Origin: Rhodocyclales bacterium
GTDB taxonomy: Bacteria; Pseudomonadota; Gammaproteobacteria; Burkholderiales; Rhodocyclaceae
DNA length: 64,000 bases
Reading direction: 5' to 3'
Assembly: GCA_016183655.1 (NCBI GenBank)
Contig: JACPEH010000027.1
Span: forward strand, 115,126-179,125
Positions 6,860 through 17,043 of this stretch are shown one piece after another. The notes under the pieces were generated by a model. It worked only from the letters and a program-made list of their open reading frames with translations, did not search any database and had not been told where the DNA came from. The position numbers and the translations under genes were made by a program. Position 1 is the stretch's first letter. Every line of letters begins with the position of its first letter.

Positions 6860-9745
6860 ATGACCGACAAGCTTCCGCGCCTTTCCCTGGCCGCGCTCGA
6901 ACAGCGCGACGAATTCATCCATCGCCACATCGGCCCCTCGGCCGACGAGGCGAACGCCATGCTCACCGCCATCGGCGCCTCCAGCCTCGACACGCTGATC
7001 GAGCAGACCGTGCCGGCGGCGATCCGCCTGCCGGAAGCCCTGCCGCTCGCGGCGCCGCTGCGCGAGCACGAGGCCCTCGGCCGCCTGAAGGACATCGCCG
7101 CGAAGAACGTGGTCAAGAAGTCGATGATCGGCATGGGCTACTACGACACGCTGACGCCCAAGGTCATCCTGCGCAACGTGCTGGAGAACCCGGGCTGGTA
7201 CACCGCCTACACGCCCTACCAGGCCGAGATCGCCCAGGGCCGGCTGGAAGCGCTGCTCAACTTCCAGCAGACGGTGATCGACCTGACCGGCCTCGAACTG
7301 GCCAACGCCTCGCTGCTCGACGAAGCCACTGCCGCCGCCGAGGCGATGACGATGGCCCGCCGCGTGTCGAAGTCGAAGTCGAACGTCTTCTTCGTCGACG
7401 AGGACTGCTTCCCGCAGACGATCGACGTGGTCAAGACCCGCGCCGGCTTCTTCGGCTTCGAGCTGGAGTTCGGCAAGCCCAAGGACGCCGCCCGCGACGA
7501 GGTCTTCGGCGCCCTCTTCCAGTATCCGAACGACCGCGGCGAAGCCACCGACCTGACCGACGCGATCGGCGCCGTCAAGGCCAAGGGCGGCGTGGTCGCC
7601 GTCGCCACCGACCTGATGGCATTGGTGCTGTTGAAGTCGCCCGGCGCCATGGGCGCCGACATCGCCTTCGGCTCGTCGCAGCGCTTCGGCATCCCGATGG
7701 GTTTCGGCGGCCCACACGCGGCCTTCTTCGCGACGCGCGAAGCCAACGTCCGCGCCATGCCCGGCCGCATCATCGGCGTCTCCAAGGATGCCCGCGGCAA
7801 GACCGCCTACCGCATGACGCTGCAGACGCGCGAACAGCACATCCGCCGCGAGAAGGCCAACTCGAACATCTGCACCTCGCAGGTCCTGCTCGCCAACATG
7901 GCCGGCATGTATGCCGTCTATCACGGTCCGGAAGGGCTGAAGACGATCGCCGGGCGCATCCACCGCCTCGCCGCGATCCTCGCCGAAGGGCTCCGCCGCG
8001 CCGGCATCGAGGTACTCGCCAAGACCTTCTTTGACACCATCCGCGTCGACCTCGGCGCCCGCGCCACGGTCGTCTACCAGGCCGCCCAGCAGGCCGGCTA
8101 CAACCTCCGCCAGGCCGCTACCGGCGAACTCGGCATCGCCGTCGACGAAAAGACCACCGCCGACGACATCGCTGCGCTGCTCAAGCTGATCTGCGGCGTC
8201 GCCATCGACATCACGGCGCTCGACACGCAAGTGGCCGACAACGAGCCGGCCGCCGCGCTGCTGCGCCAGGACGCGATCCTGACGCATCCGGTGTTCAACA
8301 GCCACCACACCGAGCACGCGATGCTGCGCTACCTGAAGAAGCTGCAGAACCGCGACCTCGCGCTCGACCACTCGATGATCTCGCTCGGCTCGTGCACGAT
8401 GAAGCTCAACGCCACCAGCGAGATGATCCCGGTCACCTGGCCGGAATTCGGCGACATGCACCCGTTCGCGCCGCTCGACCAGGCGCAGGGCTACCTCGAA
8501 ATGATCGGCAGCCTGACCGAGTACCTGAAGACGGTCACCGGCTTCGACGCCATCTGCATGCAGCCGAACTCCGGCGCCCAGGGCGAATACGCCGGCCTGG
8601 TCGCCATCTCGCGCTACCACGCCAGCCGCGGTGACGCCCACCGCAACATCTGCCTGATCCCGAAGTCGGCGCACGGCACCAACCCGGCGACGGCGCAGAT
8701 GTGCAACATGCAGGTGGTGGTGGTCGATTGCGACGACAGCGGCAACGTCGACGTCGCCGATCTCAAGGCCAAGGCCGAGCAGCACGCCGCCAACCTCGCC
8801 TGCCTGATGATCACCTACCCGTCGACGCACGGCGTGTTCGAGGAAGCGGTCAAGGAAATCTGCGCCATCGTGCACCAGCACGGCGGCCAGGTGTACATGG
8901 ACGGCGCCAACCTCAACGCCCAGGTCGGCCTGACCTCGCCCGGCACCATCGGCGCCGACGTCAGCCACATGAACCTGCACAAGACCTTCGCCATCCCGCA
9001 CGGCGGCGGCGGACCGGGCATGGGCCCGATCGGCCTCAAGGCCCATCTCGCCCCGTTCATGGCCAACCACGTGGTGCAGGCGATTCCCGGCCCGCACGCC
9101 GGCCAGGGTGCCGTTTCTGCGGCGCCGTACGGCTCGGCCTCGATCCTGCCGATCTCGTGGATGTACATCACCATGCTCGGCGGCGAAGGCGTCACGCTGG
9201 CGACGAAGACCGCGATCCTCAACGCCAACTACGTCGCCACCAGGCTGAAGGAGCACTACCCGGTGCTCTACGTCGGCAGCAAGGGCCGCGTCGCCCACGA
9301 GTGCATCCTCGACATCCGCCAGATCAAGGCGAACACCGGCATCGCCGAGATCGACATCGCCAAGCGGCTGATGGACTACGGTTTCCACGCGCCGACGGTG
9401 AGCTTCCCGGTCGCCGGCACGATCATGGTCGAACCGACCGAGTCGGAACCGAAGGCCGAACTCGACCGCTTCATCGCGGCGATGGTCAGCATCCGCGACG
9501 AAATCCGCAAGATCGAGAACGGCAGCTGGCCGGCCGATGCCAACCCGCTGAAGAACGCCCCGCACACGCAGGCCGACGTGATGGCCGCCGAGTGGGACCG
9601 CCCCTACAGCCGCGAGGAAGCCGTCTTCCCGCTGCCCTGGGTGCGCGACAGCAAGTTCTGGCCGAGCGTGAACCGCATCGACGACGTGTATGGCGACCGC
9701 AACCTGCACTGCTCGTGCGTGCCGATGGCGGACTACGCAGCCTGA
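6860..9745 (+). CDS. gcvP: Glycine dehydrogenase (decarboxylating), P protein
   Basis: A 961-residue single-chain P protein that decarboxylates glycine with pyridoxal phosphate and transfers the aminomethyl group to lipoyl-H. The cofactor lysine is Lys708 in [16 protein letters not shown], and the glycine-rich loop after it is intact. The N-terminal half (about 1-450) is the structural homologue of the C-terminal catalytic half, as expected for the fused form rather than the split GcvPA/PB. ATG 6860 gives the standard N-terminus with the early [11 protein letters not shown] motif. No L-protein gene (lpd) is in the window. Confidence 0.97.
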   Translation: MTDKLPRLSLAALEQRDEFIHRHIGPSADEANAMLTAIGASSLDTLIEQTVPAAIRLPEALPLAAPLREHEALGRLKDIAAKNVVKKSMIGMGYYDTLTPKVILRNVLENPGWYTAYTPYQAEIAQGRLEALLNFQQTVIDLTGLELANASLLDEATAAAEAMTMARRVSKSKSNVFFVDEDCFPQTIDVVKTRAGFFGFELEFGKPKDAARDEVFGALFQYPNDRGEATDLTDAIGAVKAKGGVVAVATDLMALVLLKSPGAMGADIAFGSSQRFGIPMGFGGPHAAFFATREANVRAMPGRIIGVSKDARGKTAYRMTLQTREQHIRREKANSNICTSQVLLANMAGMYAVYHGPEGLKTIAGRIHRLAAILAEGLRRAGIEVLAKTFFDTIRVDLGARATVVYQAAQQAGYNLRQAATGELGIAVDEKTTADDIAALLKLICGVAIDITALDTQVADNEPAAALLRQDAILTHPVFNSHHTEHAMLRYLKKLQNRDLALDHSMISLGSCTMKLNATSEMIPVTWPEFGDMHPFAPLDQAQGYLEMIGSLTEYLKTVTGFDAICMQPNSGAQGEYAGLVAISRYHASRGDAHRNICLIPKSAHGTNPATAQMCNMQVVVVDCDDSGNVDVADLKAKAEQHAANLACLMITYPSTHGVFEEAVKEICAIVHQHGGQVYMDGANLNAQVGLTSPGTIGADVSHMNLHKTFAIPHGGGGPGMGPIGLKAHLAPFMANHVVQAIPGPHAGQGAVSAAPYGSASILPISWMYITMLGGEGVTLATKTAILNANYVATRLKEHYPVLYVGSKGRVAHECILDIRQIKANTGIAEIDIAKRLMDYGFHAPTVSFPVAGTIMVEPTESEPKAELDRFIAAMVSIRDEIRKIENGSWPADANPLKNAPHTQADVMAAEWDRPYSREEAVFPLPWVRDSKFWPSVNRIDDVYGDRNLHCSCVPMADYAA

Positions 9746-9768
9746 TCGGCGCTCCCGGCCACCCGCCA

Positions 9769-9795
9769 AGCCCGCGCCCCGGCGCGGGCTTTTTC
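9769..9795 (+). terminator. Intrinsic terminator after gcvP
   Basis: AGCCCGCGCC pairs with GGCGCGGGCT around a short loop and is followed by TTTTTC. It closes the gcv operon. The remaining bases from 9796 to 9908 contain no gene I can support. Confidence 0.85.
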
Positions 9796-9908
9796 ATCCT
9801 CGCTCGTCGGCGGCACGGCGAGCCTCGCTGACGACACGGTCGCGGCGGGCGTGGTCGGGTGTCTTGGCAATCGGCAGCGAACGATCCTCGCGCGCTGGCT
9901 GGCCGGCG

Positions 9909-10238
9909 TCATTCGGCAAAATGCACGGCCAGCCAGACGGTCGCCTCGCCGGCAGCGGTCCATTCGACCCGGTGGCGTCGGTGGGCAGCGATGTACAGCC
10001 AGTCGCCCGGCCGCAACGCCTGGGCCGCCGGCTCATCAGCGAAGCGCAGGCCGGCCGCGCCCTGCAGCAGCAGCACCCACTCGGCCTCGTTCTGGTCGTA
10101 CCAGAAACCCGGCGGGCTGGCCTGCCCGGTCGACACAATGCGCTCGATGCGCAGCCCCGGCCGGGCGAGGAGCGCGTCGAGACGCTCCCCGGCTTCGGGA
10201 TGGGAGGGAAGGCCGGCGTAAAGGTTCTGGCTTGGCAT
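9909..10238 (-). CDS. Small cupin-domain protein
   Basis: A 109-residue protein that is essentially one cupin barrel. The central part has the expected pattern: a glutamate-containing strand (EAEWVLLLQGAAGL), the RPGDWLYI turn, and HRRHRVEW supplying histidines for the second motif, followed by a final strand ending VHF. Small cupins of this type are usually metal-binding proteins without an assigned substrate, often annotated as phosphoribosylaminoimidazole-carboxylase-like or simply cupin. It is monocistronic here, facing away from gcvP, and nothing nearby suggests a pathway. Confidence 0.75.
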   Translation of the reverse strand: MPSQNLYAGLPSHPEAGERLDALLARPGLRIERIVSTGQASPPGFWYDQNEAEWVLLLQGAAGLRFADEPAAQALRPGDWLYIAAHRRHRVEWTAAGEATVWLAVHFAE

Positions 10239-10574
10239 GCGTCGATGATACCCCCGCCCCGACCTCCATTCCCCGCCCCTGCGATGAAAGCCCTGCTGCG
10301 ACGACGCCCGGCCGACCGGCGCCGCCGGCGAACCACCGCTCGGACAGCGAGCGCGCCCGCCGGCAGATCAGGCGCATCGCCCATCGGCCAGTCCTGGCGC
10401 CGGAATCGGGCCCGATGCATACGACCGATGCGATCGAGTCGGGGGAACATCGGCCTGCGCAAGCTGACCACGAACCCGGGATCGTTCCCGAGCGACGAGG
10501 CCCCGAAATGCGGACCGCCGCCAACGGAGATGACGAAGTTCCATGCTCCTCCCAGGCGCCATTGGGTGTGCTTG
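10239..10574. other. 336-base gap with no supportable gene
   Basis: Open frames on both strands are Arg/Pro-rich, lack Shine-Dalgarno sites and do not resemble a family I know. The segment marks the left border of the efflux block, where codon usage changes, and may hold decayed sequence. I see no terminal repeats, integrase or tRNA here. Confidence 0.5.
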
Positions 10575-12035
10575 CTACTTGATTGCCACCGCGTCCGATT
10601 CGCGGGGTTGCCAACCGCCACCGAGCGCCCTGAAGGCAGCAACCGCTGCGCGTGTTGATTCCGTTTGCGCCTGCACTCGCGCATCGGAGGCACGTAGCAA
10701 GTTTTCGTCGGCCTGCAAAACCTCAATCAGGCTGACGACCCCTTTTTGATATGCTGCAAACGAAGCGCCACGCGCACGCCTGAGCGCGTCCACGCCCTGA
10801 GTCAACACGGCAGTCTGCTCCTCGCGCTTGACCAAGGCCGACAAGGCGTTTTCCACGTCCTCCGTTGCCCGTAGGGCGGCAAGTCGATACGCAGCCAACA
10901 TCTCGGCTTCCTGTCCCTGCGCCTGCTCAATCTGCGCGTTGATGCGGCCGAAATCGAACAGGCGCCAGCGCAGACCGAGCACGCCGGCAGCCTGACTGGC
11001 GCCGCTGGTGAACAGATTGCCGCTCGATACCGATGTCGCACTGCCGATCAGCCCAGCTAGAGACAGCTTGGGGTAGTACTCGGCGATGGCGACGCCAATA
11101 CGCGCGCTGGATGCAGCCAAGCGACGCTCGGCCACGATCAGGTCAGGCCGGCGCCGGAGCAATTCACTCGGCGACCCGGTGGCAGCGATCTGCGGGGCTG
11201 TCGGGATATCGCCAGCCTCGATCATCTCCGTCCGGTGCGTTCCGGGCGGTGAGCCCAACATCACGTCCAGTGCGTTCATGGCCACGTCCAGACCCGCCTC
11301 AAGTACCGGGACGGAGGCTCGAACCTGTGCAAGCGCGCCTTCGGCTTGCCTCACTTGAAGCTCAGCCGCCAGCCCCTTGCCATACAGAAGGTTGATGGTC
11401 GAGAGCAGTTCCTGCTGCGTCTGTACCTGCCGGCGAGCGACGTCCAGACGGGCCTGCAATCCACGAATGGTGATGTAGATGTCGGCGGTCTGTGCCGCCA
11501 CCGCCAATCGCGTGGCAACTGCGCCAGCTTCCGAGGACTGGTACTCGGCAAGCGCAGCTTCCCGCCCCCGGCGCAGACCGCCGAACACGTCCAGCTCCCA
11601 GCTCGCGCCAAGATTTACCTCGTAAGCGTTGCCGTAACGGTCGAAACCGGGCGTCGAATTCAAGACTTGCCCCAACGGGGTTTCCACGGACTGGTAAGCC
11701 CTGGCCGCCTGACCGGTCACATTGCCGGAGGGCAGCAACGCGGCGTTGGCAGCGCCAAGCCCGGCACGCGCTTGCCTCACGCGCGCGGATGCCTGCGCAA
11801 GATCAAGGTTCTGCTCCAGCGCAAGCGTCACGAATCGCGTCAGTTGCGGATCGCCAAACCCCGTCCACCAGGTGGCGAGGTCGGCGCTGGATTTCGCCAG
11901 TCGGTGATCTACGGCAGTCTGGCCCTGGAACCGCTCAGGCAAGGGCACAGCGGGACGGACGTAGTCGGGACCGACTGCGCAACCTGTTGACAGGCTGGCC
12001 ACAAGGAGCACGGCAAAAGTTCGTTTGGGCAGCAT
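10575..12035 (-). CDS. NodT-family outer-membrane efflux lipoprotein
   Basis: A 486-residue TolC-like channel component of a tripartite RND efflux pump. The N-terminus is a lipoprotein signal ending in the lipobox LSTGC (Cys near residue 21), followed by the family opening VGPDYVRPAVPLPERF. Two repeats of long coiled-coil helices with Ala/Gln-rich heptads (RQARAGLGAANAALLP and EQAQGQEAEMLAAYR regions) are visible. It is transcribed divergently from the TetR gene and the pump genes, unlike many operons where it is the last gene. ATG 12035 has GGAAG upstream. Its promoter overlaps the operator at 12061-12086, so TetR should control it together with the pump. Confidence 0.92.
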   Translation of the reverse strand: MLPKRTFAVLLVASLSTGCAVGPDYVRPAVPLPERFQGQTAVDHRLAKSSADLATWWTGFGDPQLTRFVTLALEQNLDLAQASARVRQARAGLGAANAALLPSGNVTGQAARAYQSVETPLGQVLNSTPGFDRYGNAYEVNLGASWELDVFGGLRRGREAALAEYQSSEAGAVATRLAVAAQTADIYITIRGLQARLDVARRQVQTQQELLSTINLLYGKGLAAELQVRQAEGALAQVRASVPVLEAGLDVAMNALDVMLGSPPGTHRTEMIEAGDIPTAPQIAATGSPSELLRRRPDLIVAERRLAASSARIGVAIAEYYPKLSLAGLIGSATSVSSGNLFTSGASQAAGVLGLRWRLFDFGRINAQIEQAQGQEAEMLAAYRLAALRATEDVENALSALVKREEQTAVLTQGVDALRRARGASFAAYQKGVVSLIEVLQADENLLRASDARVQAQTESTRAAVAAFRALGGGWQPRESDAVAIK

Positions 12036-12060
12036 ATGGCTTCTTCCATTTACACCAAAG

Positions 12061-12095
12061 AGTGACCATAATACCAAACGGTCACTAGTTGTCTA
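12061..12095 (-). promoter_or_regulatory. Promoter of the outer-membrane gene overlapped by operator copy 1
   Basis: On the minus strand TAGACA (12095-12090), a 16-base spacer and TATTAT (12073-12068) form a promoter for the outer-membrane gene. Superimposed is the inverted repeat AGTGACC (12061-12067) / GGTCACT (12080-12086), with core geometry GTGAC-N14-GTCAC. The same core and spacing recur at 12756-12779, which points to the TetR operator. Confidence 0.75.
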
Positions 12096-12124
12096 GCCTT
12101 TCCGACTGGCGTAAGCTGGAGCCC

Positions 12125-12742
12125 ATGAAGAAAACAAGTACATCCCCCGCTTCGACCCGAGGCCCGGCCGACCACGAGGTGCGAAACCAGATCGTTGTCG
12201 CTGCCACGGAGCACTTCAGCCGCTACGGCTACGAAAAAACGACCGTTTCCGACCTCGCGAAGGTCATCGGTTTTTCGAAGGCCTACATCTACAAATTCTT
12301 TGAGTCCAAGCAAGCCATTGGCGAGATGATCTGCGCGAACTGCCTGGGCCAGATCGAGGCCGAGGTCAGGGCGGCCATTGACCAGGCCGACCGGCCGCCC
12401 GAGAAGCTGCGACGGATGTTCAAAGCCATTGTCGAGTCGAGCCTGCGTCTGTTTTTCCAGGATCGCAAGCTCTATGAGATCGCAGCATCGGCCGCCACCG
12501 AGCGCTGGCAGGCCACGCTCGCTTACGAAGCGCGCATCCAGGCGCTGCTGCGGGATATCCTGCAGGAGGGACGGCAAAGCGGGGACTTCGAGCGCAAGAC
12601 ACCGCTGGACGAAACCGCGATGGCGATCTACCTGGTGATGCGCCCTTACCTGAACCCACTGATCCTGCAGCACAGCTTCGATTACGCCGAGGAGGCGCCA
12701 GCCCAGCTCTCCAGCTTGGTACTCCGCAGCCTGTCGCCGTAA
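12125..12742 (+). CDS. TetR/AcrR-family repressor of the efflux block
   Basis: A 205-residue regulator with the TetR DNA-binding domain at residues 22-66; the helix-turn-helix is TTVSDLAKVIGFSKAYIYKFF (about 39-59, here split for description as TTVSDLAKVIGF then SKAYIYKFF). The C-terminal ligand/dimer domain is not diagnostic for inducer. It lies between the divergent outer-membrane gene and the membrane-fusion gene, with matching operator palindromes on both sides. This is the standard arrangement for an autoregulated local efflux repressor. ATG 12125 with CTGGAG upstream was preferred over an in-frame start 12 codons earlier that overlaps the operator. Confidence 0.9.
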   Translation: MKKTSTSPASTRGPADHEVRNQIVVAATEHFSRYGYEKTTVSDLAKVIGFSKAYIYKFFESKQAIGEMICANCLGQIEAEVRAAIDQADRPPEKLRRMFKAIVESSLRLFFQDRKLYEIAASAATERWQATLAYEARIQALLRDILQEGRQSGDFERKTPLDETAMAIYLVMRPYLNPLILQHSFDYAEEAPAQLSSLVLRSLSP

Positions 12743-12755
12743 ACAAAAACCGAAC

Positions 12756-12791
12756 GTGACTATTGACTAAATTGGTCACTAGTACCACAAT
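12756..12791 (+). promoter_or_regulatory. Promoter of the pump genes overlapped by operator copy 2
   Basis: TTGACT (12763-12768), a 17-base spacer and CACAAT (12786-12791) form the promoter of the membrane-fusion/RND genes. GTGAC (12756-12760) and GTCAC (12775-12779) bracket the -35 region with exactly the 14-base spacing seen at 12062-12085, and both copies share GGTCACTAGT. Binding here would block the promoter. Confidence 0.78.
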
Positions 12792-12823
12792 GAAGGTCCC
12801 GATCACTTCGCAAAGGGACTTTC

Positions 12824-13939
12824 ATGCTCCGCCTCCGCCTCGCTACGCCTCTATTCACCTGTGCACTGCCGTTGGCGTTGGTCGCTTGCGGCGAAAAGGC
12901 ACCAACCGATCCGCGCACCGAAATGCCCTTGGTGCGCGCAGCGATCGTCCTGGAGGCAACCGCCGCCTCGCGTTCGTTCACGGGTACCGTAGCGGCCCGA
13001 GTACAGAGCGACTTGGGGTTTCGCGTCTCGGGCAAGGTGCTGGAACGGCTGGTGGATGCCGGGCAAACCGTCAAACGCGGCCAGCCGCTCATGCGCATCG
13101 ATTCCGTCGATCTGAAGCTTGCGGCGCATGCACAGCAGGAAGCGGTCGCCGCCGCGCGGGCCCGGGCACGCCAGACGGCAGAAGACGAAGCCCGTTACCG
13201 CGACCTGCGCGGAACTGGCGCCATATCGGCTTCGGCCTATGACCAGGCAAAGGCTGCGGCAGATGCCGCCCGAGCGCAGCTCAGCGCAGCCGAGGCCCAG
13301 GCCGACGTTGCCCGCAATGCGAGCCGCTATACGGAGCTGGTGGCCGATGGCGACGGCGTGGTCATGGAAACGCTGGCCGAACCCGGCCAGGTCGTCAACG
13401 CCGGACAGACCGTGATCCGCCTGGCCCACGCCGGCCGTCGCGAGGCGCTTATCCAGTTGCCGGAAACCCTGCGCCCCGCCATCGGATCGGTGGCGCACGC
13501 CACGCTGTTCGGCAAGGAAGGGGTTGTCGTTCCGGCCAAGCTGCGGCAGCTCTCCAACTCGGCGGATCGACTTACGCGCACCTTCGAGGCGCGGTATGTG
13601 CTGGATGGGGAGTTGTCAAACGCGCCGTTGGGCACCACGGTCGTGATCCAGATCCCGGATGGGCATTCCTCGGGGCAAGACGGTCTGCACGTGCCGATCG
13701 GCGCCTTGTTCGACGCGGGCAAGGGTCCGGGGGTGTGGGTCATCCGTGGCGAGCCGGCGAAGGTGTCCTGGCGGCCGGTCGCAGTCCAGCGCCTTGATGA
13801 CGCCGGGGCATACGTCGCGGGTCAGATCAAGCAAGGCGAACGGATAGTCGCGCTCGGCGCGCATCTGCTGCGTGAAGGCGAGCAGGTCCGGGTGGCGGGG
13901 CTTGCCGTCGCCACTGCGACTGAGGGAGCACGTCCGTGA
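12824..13939 (+). CDS. RND efflux periplasmic adaptor (membrane-fusion protein)
   Basis: A 371-residue adaptor that joins the inner-membrane RND pump to the outer-membrane channel. The signal peptide ends in the lipobox LVACG (Cys near residue 22), so it is a lipoprotein like AcrA/MexA. The half-motifs of the lipoyl domain (FRVSGKVLERLVDAGQTVKRGQ and the later VVMETLAEPGQVVNAG) flank an Ala/Gln-rich alpha-hairpin at about residues 105-175; a beta-barrel follows. It starts behind AAAGGGA with good spacing and overlaps the RND gene by four bases (GTGA), indicating translational coupling. Confidence 0.92.
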   Translation: MLRLRLATPLFTCALPLALVACGEKAPTDPRTEMPLVRAAIVLEATAASRSFTGTVAARVQSDLGFRVSGKVLERLVDAGQTVKRGQPLMRIDSVDLKLAAHAQQEAVAAARARARQTAEDEARYRDLRGTGAISASAYDQAKAAADAARAQLSAAEAQADVARNASRYTELVADGDGVVMETLAEPGQVVNAGQTVIRLAHAGRREALIQLPETLRPAIGSVAHATLFGKEGVVVPAKLRQLSNSADRLTRTFEARYVLDGELSNAPLGTTVVIQIPDGHSSGQDGLHVPIGALFDAGKGPGVWVIRGEPAKVSWRPVAVQRLDDAGAYVAGQIKQGERIVALGAHLLREGEQVRVAGLAVATATEGARP

Positions 13940-16900
13940 GCGAAGGCCGTTTCAACCTGTCGGCGCTCGCCGTACGCGAACGCGCCATCACGCTGTTCCT
14001 GATCGTCCTGATCTCGCTGGGCGGGGTGATGTCCTTCTTCAAGCTCGGTCGTGCCGAGGACCCCTCATTCACGATCAAGGTGATGACGATCATCACTGCC
14101 TGGCCCGGCGCAACCGCACAGGAGATGCAGGACCAGGTCGCCGAGAAGATCGAAAAGCGCTTGCAGGAGCTGCGCTGGTACGACCGCAGCGAGACCTACA
14201 CCCGCCCGGGATTGGCTTTCACCACGCTGACCTTGCTCGACAGCACCCCGCCGTCGGCAGTGCAGGACGAGTTCTACCAGGCCCGCAAAAAGGTCGGCGA
14301 CGAAGTACGCAGTCTGCCGCCCGGCGTGATCGGGCCGTTTCTCAACGACGAGTATTCCGATGTGACCTTCGCCTTGTTCGCACTCAAGGCCAAGGGTGTG
14401 CCGCAGCGCGAGCTCGTTCGCGACGCGGAAACGCTGCGCCAGCGCCTGCTGCACGTGCCGGGCGTGAAGAAGGTCAACATCGTTGGCGAACAATCGGAAC
14501 GCATCTACGTCGAGTTTTCACACGAGCGCCTGGCAACCTTGGGTATCAGCCCGCAGGACGTGTTCGCCGCGCTTAACAGCCAGAACGCCTTGACACCGGC
14601 CGGCTCCGTCGAGACCAAGGGGCCGGAGGTATTCATTCGCCTGGACGGCGCATTCGATGAGCTGCAGAAGATCCGCAACACGCCCGTGGTGGCGCAGGGA
14701 CGCACGCTGAAACTGTCGGACATCGCCACGGTGAAGCGTGGTTACGAAGATCCGGCGACGTTCATGATCCGCAACGGCGGCGAACCGGCGCTGTTGCTGG
14801 GCGTCGTCATGCGCGACGGCTGGAACGGGCTCGACCTGGGCAAGGCGTTGGACAGCGAGGTGACTGCGATCAACGCCGAGCAACCGCTGGGCATGAGCTT
14901 GGCCAAAGTGACCGACCAGGCCGTCAACATCAGCTCGGCGGTCGATGAGTTCATGGTCAAGTTCTTTGCTGCGGTGCTGGTGGTCATGCTGGTGAGCTTC
15001 CTGAGCATGGGATGGCGCGTGGGCCTCGTGGTCGCTGCGGCCGTGCCGTTGACGCTGGCGGTCGTCTTTGCGGTGATGCTCGCGACCGGCAAGAATTTCG
15101 ACCGCATCACGCTGGGGTCGCTGATCCTGGCGCTCGGTCTGCTGGTGGACGACGCCATCATCGCCATCGAGATGATGGTGGTGAAGATGGAAGAAGGCTA
15201 CAGCCGCATCGCGGCCTCCGCCTACGCCTGGAGCCATACCGCGGCGCCCATGCTCTCGGGCACCTTGGTCACGGCTGTCGGCTTCATGCCCAATGGCTTC
15301 GCCCGATCCACGGCGGGTGAGTACACCAGCAACATGTTCTGGATCGTGGGCATCGCGCTCATCGCCTCGTGGGTGGTGGCCGTGGTTTTCACGCCGTATC
15401 TCGGGGTCAAGCTGTTGCCCGACTTCAAGAAGGCCGAAGGCGGTCACGAGGCGATCTACGACACGCCGCGCTACAACCGCTTTCGTCAACTGCTGGGGCG
15501 CGTCATTGCCCGGAAGTGGATCGTCGCCGGCACGGTGATCGGCCTATTCGTGGTGTCGGTGCTCGGCATGGCCGTGGTCAAGAAACAGTTCTTCCCGATT
15601 TCTGACCGCCCTGAAGTGTTGGTCGAGGTGCAAATGCCCTATGGCACGTCGATTACCCAGACCAGCGCCGCGGCGGAGAAGGTGGAAGCCTGGCTGGCCA
15701 AGCAGGAGGAAGCCGAGATCGTCACCGCCTACATCGGCCAGGGGGCGCCACGTTTCTACTTCTCGATGGGACCGGAGTTGCCTGATCCGTCGTTTGCGAA
15801 GATCGTGGTGCGCACGGACAACCAGGACGAGCGCGAGGCGTTGAAACACCGGCTGCGGCAGGCCATCGCCGACGGCCTGGCCTCCGAGGCACGTTTGCGT
15901 GTCACGCAACTGGTATTCGGTCCCTATTCGCCGTTCCCGGTGGCCTACCGGGTCACCGGCCCTGATCCGGAGGTGTTGCGCAAAGTGGCGGCCGAGGTGC
16001 AGCAGGTCATGGACGCCAGCCCGCTGATGCGCACGGTCAACACGGATTGGGGAGTACGCGTGCCCACGCTGCACTTCACCTTGCAGCAGGACCGATTGCA
16101 AGCCGTCGGGCTGACTTCCAGTTCCGTGGCGCAACAACTGCAATTCCTGCTCAGCGGCATCCCAGTCACCGCCGTGCGTGAGGACATTCGCACGGTGCAG
16201 GTGGTCGCGCGCTCGGCGGGCAACAAGCGGCTCGACCCGGCCAAGATTGGCGATTTCACGCTGGCTGGCGCCAACGGGCAGCGCATCCCGCTGTCGCAGG
16301 TGGGCAAGGTCGAGGTGCGCATGGAAGAACCGGTCATGCGCCGACGCGACCGTATGCCGACGATCACCGTCCGGGGCGACATCGCCGAAGGCTTGCAGCC
16401 GCCGGACGTGTCGACGGCCATTACCCGGCAACTCCAGCCCATCATGGAAAAGCTGCCGAGTGGCTATCGCATCGTGGAAGCCGGCTCCATCGAGGAATCA
16501 GGCAAGGCGACGGTCGCCATGCTGCCGATCTTCCCCATCATGCTGGCCATCACCCTGCTCATCATCATCCTGCAGGTCCGCTCGATCGCCGGAATGGTGA
16601 TGGTCTTCCTGACCAGTCCGCTCGGACTGATCGGCGTCGTGCCGACGCTGCTGCTGTTCCAGCAGCCCTTCGGCATCAATGCGCTGGTCGGCCTGATTGC
16701 GCTGTCGGGCATCCTGATGCGCAACACGCTGATATTGATCGGGCAGATTCGTGAAAACGAACAGGCCGGGCTGGATCCATTCCGTGCGGTTGTCGAAGCC
16801 ACCGTGCAGCGCGCGCGTCCGGTGATCCTGACCGCACTGGCTGCGATCCTGGCCTTCATCCCGCTGACCCATTCGGTGTTCTGGGGAGCGCTGGCCTACA

Positions 16901-17004
16901 CGCTGATCGGCGGCACCTTCGCCGGGACGATCCTGACGCTCGTGTTCCTGCCGGCCATGTATTCCATCTGGTTCAAGATCAGGCCCGCCCCCTCGCAAAG
17001 CTGA
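13936..17004 (+). CDS. RND efflux transporter, inner-membrane proton antiporter
   Basis: A 1022-residue pump with the two-fold RND architecture: TM1 (about 15-35), a large periplasmic loop, TM2-6, then a repeat with TM7, a second loop and TM8-12. The proton-relay aspartate pair is visible as DD in LGLLVDDAIIAIEMM of TM4. Sequence character (opening RFNLSALAVRERAITLF, loop LQELRWYDRSETYTRPG) resembles the TriC-like branch of HAE-type multidrug pumps rather than AcrB itself, but substrates cannot be predicted. Translation starts at GTG 13936 within the stop codon of the adaptor gene. SDR and MFS genes follow on the same strand. Confidence 0.93.
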   Translation: MSEGRFNLSALAVRERAITLFLIVLISLGGVMSFFKLGRAEDPSFTIKVMTIITAWPGATAQEMQDQVAEKIEKRLQELRWYDRSETYTRPGLAFTTLTLLDSTPPSAVQDEFYQARKKVGDEVRSLPPGVIGPFLNDEYSDVTFALFALKAKGVPQRELVRDAETLRQRLLHVPGVKKVNIVGEQSERIYVEFSHERLATLGISPQDVFAALNSQNALTPAGSVETKGPEVFIRLDGAFDELQKIRNTPVVAQGRTLKLSDIATVKRGYEDPATFMIRNGGEPALLLGVVMRDGWNGLDLGKALDSEVTAINAEQPLGMSLAKVTDQAVNISSAVDEFMVKFFAAVLVVMLVSFLSMGWRVGLVVAAAVPLTLAVVFAVMLATGKNFDRITLGSLILALGLLVDDAIIAIEMMVVKMEEGYSRIAASAYAWSHTAAPMLSGTLVTAVGFMPNGFARSTAGEYTSNMFWIVGIALIASWVVAVVFTPYLGVKLLPDFKKAEGGHEAIYDTPRYNRFRQLLGRVIARKWIVAGTVIGLFVVSVLGMAVVKKQFFPISDRPEVLVEVQMPYGTSITQTSAAAEKVEAWLAKQEEAEIVTAYIGQGAPRFYFSMGPELPDPSFAKIVVRTDNQDEREALKHRLRQAIADGLASEARLRVTQLVFGPYSPFPVAYRVTGPDPEVLRKVAAEVQQVMDASPLMRTVNTDWGVRVPTLHFTLQQDRLQAVGLTSSSVAQQLQFLLSGIPVTAVREDIRTVQVVARSAGNKRLDPAKIGDFTLAGANGQRIPLSQVGKVEVRMEEPVMRRRDRMPTITVRGDIAEGLQPPDVSTAITRQLQPIMEKLPSGYRIVEAGSIEESGKATVAMLPIFPIMLAITLLIIILQVRSIAGMVMVFLTSPLGLIGVVPTLLLFQQPFGINALVGLIALSGILMRNTLILIGQIRENEQAGLDPFRAVVEATVQRARPVILTALAAILAFIPLTHSVFWGALAYTLIGGTFAGTILTLVFLPAMYSIWFKIRPAPSQS

Positions 17005-17043
17005 TCCCCCAATCCAAATCACCCACACCAAAAGGAAACTGCC

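Noticed and set aside
6839..9769. 976-codon open frame antisense to gcvP
   Set aside because: It is a mirror of gcvP codon bias (Val/Asp/His/Arg-rich, no motifs) and has no Shine-Dalgarno.
10239..10574. Search for attachment sites or terminal repeats at the left edge of the efflux block
   Set aside because: No direct or inverted repeat shared with 19283-19390 could be seen by eye.
9794..10726. 310-codon minus-strand frame spanning the cupin gene and the gap
   Set aside because: Arg/Pro-rich and out of frame with the cupin; no family resemblance and no ribosome binding site.
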